Shown here: positions 52,527-62,280 of the stretch, in pieces | Position numbering within the stretch: position 1 is the first letter of the stretch | Layout of the letters: the number at the start of each line of letters is the position of its first letter | Assembly: GCF_003626655.1 (NCBI RefSeq) | Contig: NZ_RBAN01000001.1 | Location: forward strand, 1,550,001-1,614,000 | Length of the DNA stretch: 64,000 bases | Direction: 5' to 3' | From: Micromonospora costi | GTDB lineage: Bacteria > Actinomycetota > Actinomycetes > Mycobacteriales > Micromonosporaceae | The notes under the pieces: model-generated | Told to the model about the DNA's origin: nothing | Databases searched by the model: none | What the model saw: only the letters and a program-made list of their open reading frames with translations | Position numbers and translations under genes: made by a program

Positions 52527-53267
52527 TCAGTCCACTCCGGCCAGCCGCTTCGCCCGGGCGAACACTTCGTCCAGCATCTCTGGTGTCAGCCGCCCTGTGA
52601 AGGTGTTCTGCTGGCTGACGTGGTAGCAGCCGAGCAGATCGGGTGCGGCCGTGCCGGACCAGTGTGCCCCATGGCCGAAGACCGGTCGCGGGGTGGGCGG
52701 ACGGACGCCGTACACCTGGCGAAGCGTCGGCCACCACGCCGCCCACGCGAACGCCCCCAGCGCCACCACGACCCGCAGCGTCGGCCTGATCAACGTGACC
52801 TCGCGGTGCAACCACGGCGCGCAGGTGTCCCGCTCCCACGGCGTGGGCTTGTTGTCGGGCGGCGCGCACCGGACGGCCGCGAAGATGCGGGTGTCACGCA
52901 GGGCCAGCCCGTCGCCGGCCGCCACGCTGGTCGGCTGGTTGGCCAGGCCGGCCCGGTGCAGGGCGGCGAAGAGGACGTCCCCAGAGCGGTCACCCGTGAA
53001 GATGCGCCCGGTGCGGTTGCCGCCGTGCGCGGCCGGCGCGAGGCCGAGGATGCCGATCCGCGCGTCCGGCGTGCCGAAGCCGGGCACCGGACGCCCCCAG
53101 TACCGCTGGTCCCGGAAGGCCGCCCGGCGGGTCCGGGCGACCTCCTCGCGCCAGGCCACCAGCCGCGGGCAGGCGAAGCAGTCGCTCACCTCCGCGTCGA
53201 GGTCGGCCAGGTCGGTCGCGCGCGCCGCGTGGTCGACCACCTCTTCGGGCGTACGCGGCTCAGCCAA
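52527..53267 (-). CDS. udgB: Family 5 uracil-DNA glycosylase (UdgB)
   Basis: Encodes 246 residues. It removes uracil (and other deaminated bases) from [22 protein letters not shown] is the family 5 catalytic motif; four Cys for an iron-sulfur cluster are in [19 protein letters not shown] and [22 protein letters not shown] is the second motif. TTG at 53267 is chosen by resemblance to family N-termini ([16 protein letters not shown]) and overlaps the upstream hydrolase by 8 nt; the Shine-Dalgarno is weak. Confidence 0.9.
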   Translation of the reverse strand: MAEPRTPEEVVDHAARATDLADLDAEVSDCFACPRLVAWREEVARTRRAAFRDQRYWGRPVPGFGTPDARIGILGLAPAAHGGNRTGRIFTGDRSGDVLFAALHRAGLANQPTSVAAGDGLALRDTRIFAAVRCAPPDNKPTPWERDTCAPWLHREVTLIRPTLRVVVALGAFAWAAWWPTLRQVYGVRPPTPRPVFGHGAHWSGTAAPDLLGCYHVSQQNTFTGRLTPEMLDEVFARAKRLAGVD

Positions 53268-53943
53268 GCTTCGCCCGGAACAGTTCGAGGGTGCGAGCCC
53301 AGGCGGTGGCCGCGGCACGCTGGTCGAAGTTCTCCGGCCGGTCCTCGTTGAAGAACGCGTGCGCGGTGCCGGGGTAGTCGTAGGTCTGGCAGGTCCCGCC
53401 GGCGGTCTCGATGGCCCGGCGTACGGTCTGCACGCCCTCGTCGGCGGAGGTGCCGTCGGCCTCCGAGCAGTGGATGACCGCCGCCTTGCCCGCGTAGTCC
53501 GTCCACTCGGCGCGCATCCCCTCCCACGGCAGCCGGGGGTAGAAGGCCGCGGTCGCGACGATGCGCTCGGACCGGGTGGCGGCCCACAGGGCGAGGCTGG
53601 CGCCCGCGCAGAAGCCCGCGCACCCGACCTTGCCGGCGACCTCGGGGCGGCCGGCCAGGTAGTCGGCGGCGGCCGCTATGTCGGTGGCCGCCTCGTCCAT
53701 CTGCACGCTGTTCAGCATCTGCCGCGGCTCACTCGGCTTGCTGGCCGGCCCGCCGTGCCGGAAGTCGGGAGCCAGGGCCACGAAGCCCGCCTCGGCGAAC
53801 CGGTCCACGACGGCGCGCACGTGGGGCACCAGGCCCCACCAGTCCTGGATGACGATGACCGCCGGGCTGGCCGCACCGCCGGAGGGTATCGCGAGATACC
53901 CCTCGCTCGTACCCTGGCTGCGGTACCTCACCATTTCGCCCAT
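53260..53943 (-). CDS. Dienelactone hydrolase family protein
   Basis: Encodes 227 residues with an alpha/beta hydrolase fold. The nucleophile is Cys in [15 protein letters not shown] (GxCxG, typical of dienelactone hydrolases), the His in [14 protein letters not shown], the Asp probably in [12 protein letters not shown]. The substrate is not predictable; aromatic-ring products or other small lactones are usual. AGGAGG lies 8 nt before the ATG at 53943. First gene of an apparent seven-gene transcript with udgB and the MoxR genes. Confidence 0.9.
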   Translation of the reverse strand: MGEMVRYRSQGTSEGYLAIPSGGAASPAVIVIQDWWGLVPHVRAVVDRFAEAGFVALAPDFRHGGPASKPSEPRQMLNSVQMDEAATDIAAAADYLAGRPEVAGKVGCAGFCAGASLALWAATRSERIVATAAFYPRLPWEGMRAEWTDYAGKAAVIHCSEADGTSADEGVQTVRRAIETAGGTCQTYDYPGTAHAFFNEDRPENFDQRAAATAWARTLELFRAKLG

Positions 53944-54081
53944 CGGCCCGTCCTCCTAGCGGTCAGTCATCGTTGGCTGGTCGCCCAGTGCCGGTAGCCT
54001 GCCACGCCACGACCGCCCCGGGAAGACGCCGGAGTAGTGGCATTCACCTCCCGTTCGCCACCCGCTGACCGCGGGTACGCC

Positions 54082-54114
54082 GAGGGCGGCGTGGAGACTC
54101 TCCACGCCGCCCTC
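54082..54114 (-). terminator. Hairpin terminator after the LppU-like gene
   Basis: A 14-16-bp perfect stem (54082-54097 with 54099-54114, loop opened to about 5 nt) lies 31 bp beyond the stop at 54145. Confidence 0.75.
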
Positions 54115-54144
54115 GTGCGGGCGCCGGACGCGCGCCCGGCCGCC

Positions 54145-54693
54145 TCAGGACTTCTTGGTGAGGCAGAGCAGGTAACCGGTCTTGCCCGGCTCGATGCTGT
54201 AGAAGAGGTAGCCCTCCTGGTCCTCCTTGATGTACTGCTCGCACGCCGTGCCGGCCTGCGCCTGTGCCTCGGTCTGGTTGTCGACCCGACCGACCACGCT
54301 GTACATCGCGTCCGTCGAGGTGCAGTCCACGACCTTGGCGTCGTTGGCCTCCTCCTCTTCGGTGCCCAGGACCTCGGGCAGCTCGGCGATGCAGTCGCCG
54401 GCCTTCGCCTCGGCGGTGGCGTCCTTGTCGAAGAAGTTGCCGATCGCGGTGGCGAGCCCGAACTTCAGCCCCGCGACCACCACGAACACGAGGATCGCGC
54501 CCACGACGCCGAGCACCTTCCGGCCGCCGGACTTCTTGGCCTCCGGGGCCACCGGCGACACCGGCGCGGCCTGGTCGGGCTGCGCGACCGGGTCGGACTG
54601 CGCGGCCTGCTCGGGCTGCGCGGTCGACTGCTGCGGTGCGGCCGGCTGGGGCTCGGGGGTGGCCGGAGGGGGCGGTGCGACCTGCTCTGACAC
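54145..54693 (-). CDS. Membrane-anchored protein with LppU-like extracellular domain
   Basis: Encodes 182 residues. The first 50 residues are Pro/Gln/Ala-rich and cytoplasmic; one membrane helix (about 60-80, VLGVVGAILVFVVVAGLKFG) is followed by an outside domain with four Cys (AGDCIAEL, VVDCTSTDAMYSVVGRV, GTACEQYIKEDQ, YLLCLTKKS), which resembles the LppU type. GTG at 54693 has GGAAGGA 6 nt upstream. Function unknown; the Cys likely form two disulfides. Confidence 0.75.
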   Translation of the reverse strand: MSEQVAPPPPATPEPQPAAPQQSTAQPEQAAQSDPVAQPDQAAPVSPVAPEAKKSGGRKVLGVVGAILVFVVVAGLKFGLATAIGNFFDKDATAEAKAGDCIAELPEVLGTEEEEANDAKVVDCTSTDAMYSVVGRVDNQTEAQAQAGTACEQYIKEDQEGYLFYSIEPGKTGYLLCLTKKS

Positions 54694-54830
54694 AAAAGTT
54701 CCTTCCGAGGGGTTGATGAGCAGACGACACCGTAACGATCATCAACGTCCGCCGCCGCCCCGTCGGACTCATCCGTTCAGCTATTTCCCAGGATGCCCAG
54801 GAACCTCACAGGTTTCCCGTACGACCGGGG

Positions 54831-54858
54831 CCCGGTCGCCGTCGGAGCGGCGACCGGG
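54831..54858 (-). terminator. Hairpin terminator of the PadR/DUF1700 operon
   Basis: CCCGGTCGCCG (54831-54841) pairs with CGGCGACCGGG (54848-54858), 18 bp beyond the stop of the minus-strand gene at 54876. Confidence 0.7.
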
Positions 54859-54875
54859 AGTCCCGGGCGGAGGTG

Positions 54876-55907
54876 TCAGCGGGTGGGGCTGACCGTGATG
54901 GTCGGCACCGGCGTACCGGTCGGCGTCGGCGTACCGGTCGGGTCGGCCGTCTCGCTCGCGCTGGCCGCCGGCGCCGGACTCGCGCTGGCCGTCGGCTCCG
55001 GGGTACTGCTCGCGGACGGGCTGGACAGCGGCGGGAGGACCGGCGGGCCGACGGGGGCCCTCGGCGCGAAGGGCGCCTGCTCCGGGCAGTACGGGTAGGG
55101 ACGCAGCAGCGGATTGCCGTTGGGGTCGCGCTCGTCGGCGCAGTCCGGGTAGCCGAGCCGGATGGGGTCGCCGTTCTGGTCGAAGAGGCGGGCGTTCTCC
55201 ACGAGCCGCCCCTCGCTGTCGTAGACGAACACGTCCCGGACCCGGTCGTACGGGTTGTTGACGGCGATCGGGTCGTAGCCGTAGTCGGAGTAGCCCGCCC
55301 GATCCTCGGCGTTCGCCAGCCCGGCCAGGGCGAACACGACGAGCACCAGGGTGCCGGCGTGCAGCGCCCACCGTGGCCAGCCGCGCAGCCGCTCGGAGCG
55401 GCGGCCGAGCCAGATCGAGGCGAGCAGGAGACCGACCAGCATGAGCAGACCGCCGAGGAGTTCGCCGCCGAAGCGGGGAAGGAGCCCGAACGAGCCGCCC
55501 GTGCTAACGACGGTGACCAGCATGGCCGCCAGGTAGGCCCGCAGCACCCACCAGGCCGGCCGGAGCAGCCGCAGGAACTCGCTGGCGGCCGCGTAGCCCA
55601 GGGGCGGGCCGAGCCGGGCGTCCAGCGCGCGCAGCTGGGCCCGCCCGCGGAGCACGGCGCGGGCGACCCGCTGGTCCAGGTGACGGCCACCGGCGCCCGG
55701 AGCGCCGGCCGCGGCGCGCAGCTCGGCGGCGTACGCCTCGGGCGTGCCCAGTCGCTCCACCAGGGAGCCCTCGGCCTCCGCGGCCACCTCGGCGAGGTGT
55801 TCCGGCAGATCCTCGGTCAGCTCGTCGCGGACCTCCGACGACAGGTCGGCCAGCGCCGCGCGGACCCGTCCGACGTACTCCGCGATCTCCTGCTCCGTGA
55901 CGGTCAT
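54876..55907 (-). CDS. DUF1700/HAAS-domain membrane protein
   Basis: Encodes 343 residues. The N-terminal 60 residues (EQEIAEYVGRVRAALADLSS followed by EVRDELTEDLPEH) are the HAAS/DUF1700 cytoplasmic domain often paired with PadR. Three membrane helices lie at about residues 120-210. An outside domain follows (YDRVRDVFVYDSEGRLVENA), ending in a Pro/Ser/Thr-rich tail. Overlaps the padR gene by ATGA (55904-55907), so PadR probably controls it and it may signal back to that regulator. Confidence 0.85.
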   Translation of the reverse strand: MTVTEQEIAEYVGRVRAALADLSSEVRDELTEDLPEHLAEVAAEAEGSLVERLGTPEAYAAELRAAAGAPGAGGRHLDQRVARAVLRGRAQLRALDARLGPPLGYAAASEFLRLLRPAWWVLRAYLAAMLVTVVSTGGSFGLLPRFGGELLGGLLMLVGLLLASIWLGRRSERLRGWPRWALHAGTLVLVVFALAGLANAEDRAGYSDYGYDPIAVNNPYDRVRDVFVYDSEGRLVENARLFDQNGDPIRLGYPDCADERDPNGNPLLRPYPYCPEQAPFAPRAPVGPPVLPPLSSPSASSTPEPTASASPAPAASASETADPTGTPTPTGTPVPTITVSPTR

Positions 55908-56236
55908 GCCGCCATCCCCCGTTCGTCGAGCAGTGCGTCCATCGTGGTGGCGAACGAGCGCCAGAGCTTGCCGGAGCGGGTCAGCTGGTCCCGTCCGGCC
56001 GCGTTCAGCGAGTAGTACTTGCGGTGCGGGCCCGACTCGCTCGGCACGACGTACGTGGTCAGCAGGCCGGCGGCGAAGAGCCGCCGCAGCGTGCCGTAGA
56101 CCGACGCGTCGCCGACCTCCTCCAGCCCGGCCTCCCGGAGCCGGCGGAGGATGTCGTAGCCGTAGCCGTCCTCGTGCCGGAGCACGGCCAGCACGGCGAG
56201 ATCCAGCACGCCCTTCAACAGCTGGGTGGTGTCCAC
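55904..56236 (-). CDS. PadR-family transcriptional regulator
   Basis: Encodes 110 residues. Winged helix with GVLDLAVLAVLRHEDGYGYD, DASVYGTLRRLFAAGLL and GPHRKYYSLNAAGRDQL, all classical PadR features; the short form lacks the long C-terminal helix of PadR-s1. GTG at 56236 begins MDTTQLLKGVLDLAVL and lies 7 nt after TAGTGT (leaderless); the in-frame GTG at 56245 is unlikely. It presumably represses its own operon with the DUF1700 gene. Confidence 0.92.
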   Translation of the reverse strand: MDTTQLLKGVLDLAVLAVLRHEDGYGYDILRRLREAGLEEVGDASVYGTLRRLFAAGLLTTYVVPSESGPHRKYYSLNAAGRDQLTRSGKLWRSFATTMDALLDERGMAA

Positions 56237-56243
56237 ACACCGC

Positions 56244-56249
56244 ACACTA
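56244..56249 (-). promoter_or_regulatory. -10 box TAGTGT, leaderless padR start
   Basis: TAGTGT lies 7 nt before GTG 56236. The neighbouring AT-rich GTATAAC stretch may include the PadR operator. Confidence 0.5.
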
Positions 56250-56331
56250 CTGCGTTATACGAAGTACCGTCAACGAAACAGTAGCTGCGTGTCCGCGCAC
56301 GGTGCCGACGGCGGATGTCGGGGGCCAGTCG

Positions 56332-56337
56332 TAGGGT
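56332..56337 (+). promoter_or_regulatory. -10 box TAGGGT, leaderless lysE start
   Basis: TAGGGT is followed by CGGGAC and the ATG at 56344, a 6-nt spacing. Confidence 0.6.
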
Positions 56338-56343
56338 CGGGAC

Positions 56344-56970
56344 ATGTCGTGGAGCAGTTACGGATCGTTCCTGGTGTTCGCCCTGGTGCTGATCCTGATC
56401 CCCGGTCCCGACTTCGCGGTGGTCACCCGCAACACGCTGGCCTCGGGCCGGCGGCGCGGCGCGTGGAGCGCCGCCGGGGTGACCGCGTCCAACGCGGTGC
56501 AGGGCATCGCGGCCGCTGCCGGTCTCGGCGCGCTCGTCGTCCGCTCGCAGCCGCTGTTCGAGGCGATCCGGTGGGCCGGCGTGGCCTACCTCGCCTATCT
56601 GGGCGTGCAGGCGTGGCGCTCGGCGTGGGTCGGCCGCTACGCGCCGCTGGACGGTGGCGCGGCGTCACCCGGTCAGGCGCTCACCGGGTTCCGGCAGGGC
56701 TTCCTGTCCAACGTCACCAACCCGAAGGTGCTGGCCTTCTACCTGGCCGTGCTGCCCCAGTTCGTCGGCCGGTCGGCACCGTTGGCGGTGCTCGTCGCGT
56801 TCGCGCTGAGCCACGCGGTGCTCTCCCTGGTCTACCTGCTCGTGCTGGTCGGCGCGCTGCACCGCGCCCGGGCGCTGCTCTCCCGCCGCCGGGTCCGCCG
56901 CTGGCTGGACGGGCTCACCGGGGTCGCCCTGCTCGGTTTCGGCGTACGCCTCGCCACCGAGCGCGCCTGA
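56344..56970 (+). CDS. LysE/RhtB-family amino-acid exporter
   Basis: Encodes 208 residues with six predicted membrane helices. ILIPGPDFAVVTRNTLASGR is the family signature in the first loop; RQGFLSNVTNPKVLAFYLAV is the second conserved region. It exports amino acids or analogues using the proton gradient; the substrate is unknown. Starts leaderless. Convergent with ppx across 31 bp. Confidence 0.93.
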   Translation: MSWSSYGSFLVFALVLILIPGPDFAVVTRNTLASGRRRGAWSAAGVTASNAVQGIAAAAGLGALVVRSQPLFEAIRWAGVAYLAYLGVQAWRSAWVGRYAPLDGGAASPGQALTGFRQGFLSNVTNPKVLAFYLAVLPQFVGRSAPLAVLVAFALSHAVLSLVYLLVLVGALHRARALLSRRRVRRWLDGLTGVALLGFGVRLATERA

Positions 56971-57001
56971 CCCGCAGCGACGGCGCTAGTCGCCGGTCGC
57001 G

Positions 57002-57955
57002 CTAGTCCCCGGTCGGCGCGAGGCTCCAGGCGATGCCGTCGAGGATGTCGTGCTCCGAGGCCACCACGGACGGCATCCCGGCGCGTTCCATGATCACGCG
57101 AAGCACCAGCGCGCCCGCGCCGATCACGTCGGCCCGGCCCGGATGCATCACCGGGATGGCCAGACGCTGCTCGCGCGTCCGGCCGAGGAGGTCGGCGGTC
57201 ACCTCGGCGACCGCGTCGTAGGACACCCGGGCGTGGTGGATGCGCTCCGGGTCGTACGCATGGAGGCCCTGGGCGATCGCGACCACGGTCGTCACCGACC
57301 CGGCGAGCCCGATCAGGGTGGCCGCCTCGCGTCCGGGCACGACGGCGAGCGCGCGGTCGACGGCCACCGCGATGTCGGCCTGCGCGGCGGCGATCTCGTC
57401 GAGGCCGGGCGGGTCGCCGTGCAGGTGCCGCTCGGTCATGCGGACGCAGCCGATGTCCATGGACACGGCCGCCCGCACACCGCCCTCGCGGGTGCCGACC
57501 ACGAACTCCGTCGAGCCGCCGCCGATGTCGACCACCAGGAACGGGGGCTTCGCGTCGGTGGGCAGCCCGCGTACCGCGCCGGTGAAGGAGAGCCGGGCCT
57601 CCTCGTCGCCGGTCACCACCTCGGGGGCCACGCCGAGCGTCTGCTCGACCATCGTGCGGAAGTCCTCGCTGTTCGAGGCGTCGCGGGTGGCCGAGGTGGC
57701 ACACATCCGCACCCGCTCCGCGCCGAACTTCTCGATGTCGGCGGCGTAACCGGCCAGGGCGACCCGGGTGCGCTCGATCGCCTCGGGCGCCAGCCGACCG
57801 GTCCGGTCCACGCCCTGCCCGAGCCGGACGATCTCCATCCGCCGGCTCAGGTCGATGAGCGGCACCTCCGGCCCGGCGGCCGGGTCGGGCAGGTCGGCGA
57901 CCAGGAGCCGGATCGAGTTGGTCCCGCAGTCGATGGCGGCCACGCGCGTCGTCAC
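57002..57955 (-). CDS. ppx: Exopolyphosphatase / pppGpp phosphohydrolase (Ppx/GppA)
   Basis: Encodes 317 residues, short form with only the two N-terminal ASKHA domains. VAAIDCGTNSIRLLVAD binds phosphate, FLVVDIGGGSTEFVVG and ATLIGLAGSVTTVVAIA are the other nucleotide/phosphate motifs. It degrades polyphosphate or pppGpp. GTG at 57955 follows TAGGGT by 7 nt (leaderless). In other actinobacteria ppx directly follows DUF501; here argA and a 320-bp gap with a repeat element lie between. Confidence 0.92.
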   Translation of the reverse strand: MTTRVAAIDCGTNSIRLLVADLPDPAAGPEVPLIDLSRRMEIVRLGQGVDRTGRLAPEAIERTRVALAGYAADIEKFGAERVRMCATSATRDASNSEDFRTMVEQTLGVAPEVVTGDEEARLSFTGAVRGLPTDAKPPFLVVDIGGGSTEFVVGTREGGVRAAVSMDIGCVRMTERHLHGDPPGLDEIAAAQADIAVAVDRALAVVPGREAATLIGLAGSVTTVVAIAQGLHAYDPERIHHARVSYDAVAEVTADLLGRTREQRLAIPVMHPGRADVIGAGALVLRVIMERAGMPSVVASEHDILDGIAWSLAPTGD

Positions 57956-57962
57956 GCCCGCA

Positions 57963-57968
57963 ACCCTA
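57963..57968 (-). promoter_or_regulatory. -10 box TAGGGT, leaderless ppx start
   Basis: TAGGGT lies 7 nt before GTG 57955. Confidence 0.55.
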
Positions 57969-58103
57969 CGGCAGGACGAGCCGCCGCCCCCGCCGCGAAC
58001 CAAAGCCTGGGGGGAGCGCTCGCGCCGCGATCACCCATCGTTACGCACGGTGAGAACCACGGAGAGTCACGCGCCTGCGGCCAGCGTGTACCTCGCGTCG
58101 GCG

Positions 58104-58217
58104 CTTTGCTCTGCACCCATATGGGCAACACCGCCTCTGAGCAGGGAAATGAGGGAAGCGATGTCTCGGTGAGACCCTACGGACGGTGACTGGTGCATCG
58201 GTGGGTGCAGAGCAAAG
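58104..58217. repeat. Long inverted-repeat element, copy 2 (CTTTGCTCTGCACCC type)
   Basis: Arms 58104-58119 and 58202-58217 are perfect 16-bp complements. It shares the arms, TGAGCAGG, a GACTGG-GCATC segment and the external GATCCG with copy 1 (18658-18783), but the middle has diverged and is 12 bp shorter. Confidence 0.8.
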
Positions 58218-58275
58218 GATCCGCGGTGGTCTGTCGCAGGAGGCGGCGACGTCACCGCCGGTGATGACCCTCGCC

Positions 58276-58797
58276 TCAGAGACGCAGCAGCATCCGGGTG
58301 TTGCCGAGCGTGTTCGGCTTGACCCGCTCCAGGTCGAGGAACTCCGCGACACCCTCGTCGTACGAGCGCAGCAGCTGCTCGTAGACCGGCTGCGGCACCG
58401 GCGCCCCGTCGATCTCCGTGAAACCGAACGAGGCGAAGAAGCGGGTCTCGAAGGTGAGCACGAAGATCCGGGCCACACCCAGCTCCCGGGCCGCGTCGAT
58501 CAGCTCGCCGACGATCCGGTGCCCGAGCTTGCGCCCCCGGTAGGCCGGGTCGACCGCCACCGTGCGGATCTCGGCCAAGTCCTCCCACATCACGTGCAGC
58601 GCGCCGCACCCGACCACCGAGCCGTCGTCGGCGCGCGTCGCGACCCGGAACTCCTGCACGTCCTCGTAGAGCGTGACCGTGGCCTTGCTGAGCAGCCGGC
58701 GGTCGTCGGTGTAGGTGTCCACCAGCCGGCGGATTCCGCGCACGTCCCCGGTGCGGGCCCGGCGTACGACGATCTCGTCCGTCACCGTGTCGCTCAC
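58276..58797 (-). CDS. argA: N-acetylglutamate synthase, short GNAT type (ArgA)
   Basis: Encodes 173 residues. It matches the short actinobacterial ArgA (mycobacterial Rv2747 type) closely: VVRRARTGDVRGIRRLVDTY, GCGALHVMWEDLAEIRTVAV, VLTFETRFFASFGFTEIDG and VKPNTLGNTRMLLRL. It acetylates glutamate with acetyl-CoA, the first step of arginine synthesis. GTG at 58797 overlaps the DUF501 stop by 4 nt, so it belongs to the eno-divIC-DUF501 cluster. Confidence 0.9.
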   Translation of the reverse strand: MSDTVTDEIVVRRARTGDVRGIRRLVDTYTDDRRLLSKATVTLYEDVQEFRVATRADDGSVVGCGALHVMWEDLAEIRTVAVDPAYRGRKLGHRIVGELIDAARELGVARIFVLTFETRFFASFGFTEIDGAPVPQPVYEQLLRSYDEGVAEFLDLERVKPNTLGNTRMLLRL

Positions 58798-59360
58798 TCG
58801 TCCGACGGCACGTCCACGCACGGCCCGGCCGTCCACCACGGCTCGACCAGCGCGAGCGTCTCGTCACCGAACGGGTTGACGCCGGGCCCGGCCGCGAGCG
58901 CGTGGCCGAGGTGCACGTGCAGACACTTGACCCGCCCCGGCATGCCGCCCGCCGAGATGCCGGCGATCTCCGGCACGTGGCCGATGGCCTCCCGCCGGGC
59001 CAGGTAGTCCTCGTGCGCGGCCCGGTAGTGCGCGGCGAGTTCCGGATCCGCCGCCAGCCGGTCGGCCATCTCCTTCATCAACCCGGCCGATTCGAGCCGG
59101 CTGCACGCCGCCGTCGCCCGGGGACAGGTCAGGTAGAAGAGCGTGGGGAACGGGGTGCCGTCGGCCAGGCGGGGCGTCGTCTCCACCACGTCCGGCAGGC
59201 CGCACGGGCAGCGGTGGGCCACCGCCCGGGTGCCACGGGGCGTACGGCCGAGCTGCGCGGTCACCGCGGCCAGGTCGGCTTCGGTGGCCAGTTCCCGCTT
59301 CGGCGGGGACACGGAATCCGCCGCCGGCTCCTGCGGTGGTACGACAGTCACGGTGCCCAT
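58794..59360 (-). CDS. DUF501 protein
   Basis: Encodes 188 residues. HRCPCGLPDVVETTPRLADG and FPTLFYLTCPRATAACSRLE hold four Cys, probably a metal site; GISAGGMPGRVKCLHVHLGH completes the DUF501 core. Function unknown, but the gene lies between divIC and ppx/argA in most actinobacteria. The start could be ATG at 59360 or GTG at 59351, the latter with GAGAG 8 nt upstream. Confidence 0.9.
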   Translation of the reverse strand: MGTVTVVPPQEPAADSVSPPKRELATEADLAAVTAQLGRTPRGTRAVAHRCPCGLPDVVETTPRLADGTPFPTLFYLTCPRATAACSRLESAGLMKEMADRLAADPELAAHYRAAHEDYLARREAIGHVPEIAGISAGGMPGRVKCLHVHLGHALAAGPGVNPFGDETLALVEPWWTAGPCVDVPSDE

Positions 59361-59385
59361 CTCTCGTCAGGTGTCCGACCGGTGC

Positions 59386-60024
59386 TCACTTGGCGGGCTG
59401 CTCGCCGTTCGCCGCCCGTACGCTCGACCACAGGGTGTCGTACCACGGGTCGGGCGTGGCAGGCCCGCTGGGCGCGCTCCGGCCCGCGTCGCGGGCCGCG
59501 CCCTCCGGGTCGTTGAGCAGGATCACCAGCTTCTCCCCGGGCCGGCCCATGAAGAACCGTTCCCGCGCCTTCGTCTCGATGAAGGCCGGATCCTTCCAGT
59601 TCTCCGCCTCGGCCGACAGCCGCTCGATGAGCCGCTCCTGCTCCGCCTGCGCGGCCTCCATCCGCTCGATGTCCGCCTGCTGGTCGAGGTAGACCCGGAC
59701 CGGATAGGTGTACGCGAGCGCGAGCGCGATGAGCACGGCGAAGAGCACGGTGGCCCGGCCGGTGAAGCGTCGGGGGTGGGGTGCGGACAGCCGCTTCACC
59801 GGGCCGCCGGCTCCGGTACGCCGTGCCGCGGCGGGCCGGCTCGCGGAGCGTACGCCCTCGGTGCTGCGGGCGGCACCCGGCGCGCGACCGGCGGTGCCGC
59901 GCGGCTCCGCGCGGACGCCGGCCTCCCGGAGCGACGGCCGGGCGGCGCGGGCCCCGCCCGGCCGGCCGGACTGACCGGGCCGGCGGGCGGGACGCTGACC
60001 ACCCGGTGTGCGCCGCTGCTGCAT
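59386..60024 (-). CDS. divIC: Septum formation initiator (DivIC/FtsB family)
   Basis: Encodes 212 residues. A basic, Arg/Pro/Ala-rich N-terminal part (residues 1-85) precedes one membrane helix (about 90-108) and a coiled coil (DQQADIERMEAAQAEQERLI), then KDPAFIETKARERFFMGRPG, the conserved end. It acts with DivIB/FtsQ and FtsL in cell-division septum assembly. ATG at 60024 has GGAGGGG 7 nt upstream; a GTG lies 6 nt earlier. It is 32 bp after eno. Confidence 0.9.
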   Translation of the reverse strand: MQQRRTPGGQRPARRPGQSGRPGGARAARPSLREAGVRAEPRGTAGRAPGAARSTEGVRSASRPAAARRTGAGGPVKRLSAPHPRRFTGRATVLFAVLIALALAYTYPVRVYLDQQADIERMEAAQAEQERLIERLSAEAENWKDPAFIETKARERFFMGRPGEKLVILLNDPEGAARDAGRSAPSGPATPDPWYDTLWSSVRAANGEQPAK

Positions 60025-60056
60025 CGTCACACCCCTCCCCCGAGGCCTCGCGCGTC

Positions 60057-61505
<1,449 letters not shown>

Positions 61506-61564
61506 CTACACGGACATTCCCGGATTCTCCGGCGTCAACCGGCAACCGGTTTGCGTCGCGTGGA

Positions 61565-61578
61565 CCTGATCGATCAGG
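61565..61578. promoter_or_regulatory. Perfect 14-bp palindrome CCTGATCGATCAGG
   Basis: It ends 9 bp before the ATG of the lipoprotein gene. A second symmetrical sequence ACCGG-CAA-CCGGT (61538-61550) lies upstream. Position suggests an operator overlapping the transcription start, which is inference only. Confidence 0.4.
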
Positions 61579-61587
61579 CTTGGCGGC

Positions 61588-62280
61588 ATGCCCGCCGCCT
61601 CGACCACCCTTCGCCTGCTCGCCGTGTCGGTCATCGCGTCGCTCACAGTCACCGGCTGCCAGTCCCTCGACGACGCCGGGCGGACGATCGGGCACGCCGA
61701 TCTCGTCAACGACCTCGCGTCCCGGCTGGACCGGGCGCTGGAGCTGACGTACTCGGCCGACTACCAGCTGCCCGGCGGGCGGACGGCGTCGATCGCCCAG
61801 GCGCAGGACCCGGCCCGGTCCGCGTACAGCTACCCCGGCGGCAAGCTCACCGTCACCGAGGACGCCACGACGGAGTGCGCGGCGACCGGCGGCCGAACGG
61901 TCTGCACGCTCGCCCCGCCTCCGGCGCCGGGCAGCAAGCCCACCGTGGCCGTGTTCGCGGAGGCCAAGCGGCGCGGCATGCTCACCCCGCCGCTCGTGGT
62001 GAGCATGCTGACGGACGCCGCGTTCGACCCCGACGCGGTGATCGGCCAGAGCGACACGACGGTCGCCGGGCGCCACGCCACCTGCGTGGACGTGGAGCGG
62101 GCCGCAGGCGACTTCACCGCCTGCGTGACCACCGAGGGGGTGCTCGGCAGCTTCACCGGGCAGGTGGACGGCCGGCCCATGGAGGTCGCGCTGAGCCGCT
62201 ACTCCGAGACGGTCGACGGCGCGGCGTTCGAGCTGCCCGCCGGGGCCGGGGTCGTCGACAAGCGCACCACCGGCTCGTGA
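61588..62280 (+). CDS. Secreted lipoprotein of unknown function
   Basis: Encodes 230 residues. A signal peptide with lipobox LTVTGC (Cys at about residue 24) marks a lipoprotein. The mature part has a beta-rich domain with three more Cys (ECAATGG, VCTLAPPP, TCVDVERAAGDF, FTACVTTEG). No family recognised. The stop overlaps the nudC start by 4 nt, an unusual pairing of an extracytoplasmic lipoprotein with a cytoplasmic hydrolase. Confidence 0.8.
   Translation: MPAASTTLRLLAVSVIASLTVTGCQSLDDAGRTIGHADLVNDLASRLDRALELTYSADYQLPGGRTASIAQAQDPARSAYSYPGGKLTVTEDATTECAATGGRTVCTLAPPPAPGSKPTVAVFAEAKRRGMLTPPLVVSMLTDAAFDPDAVIGQSDTTVAGRHATCVDVERAAGDFTACVTTEGVLGSFTGQVDGRPMEVALSRYSETVDGAAFELPAGAGVVDKRTTGS

Larger units (their letters stand above)
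57956..58275. other. Non-coding 320-bp region
   Basis: Holds the ppx promoter at its left end, copy 2 of the long inverted-repeat element in the middle and the end of argA at right. No gene visible on either strand. Confidence 0.65.
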
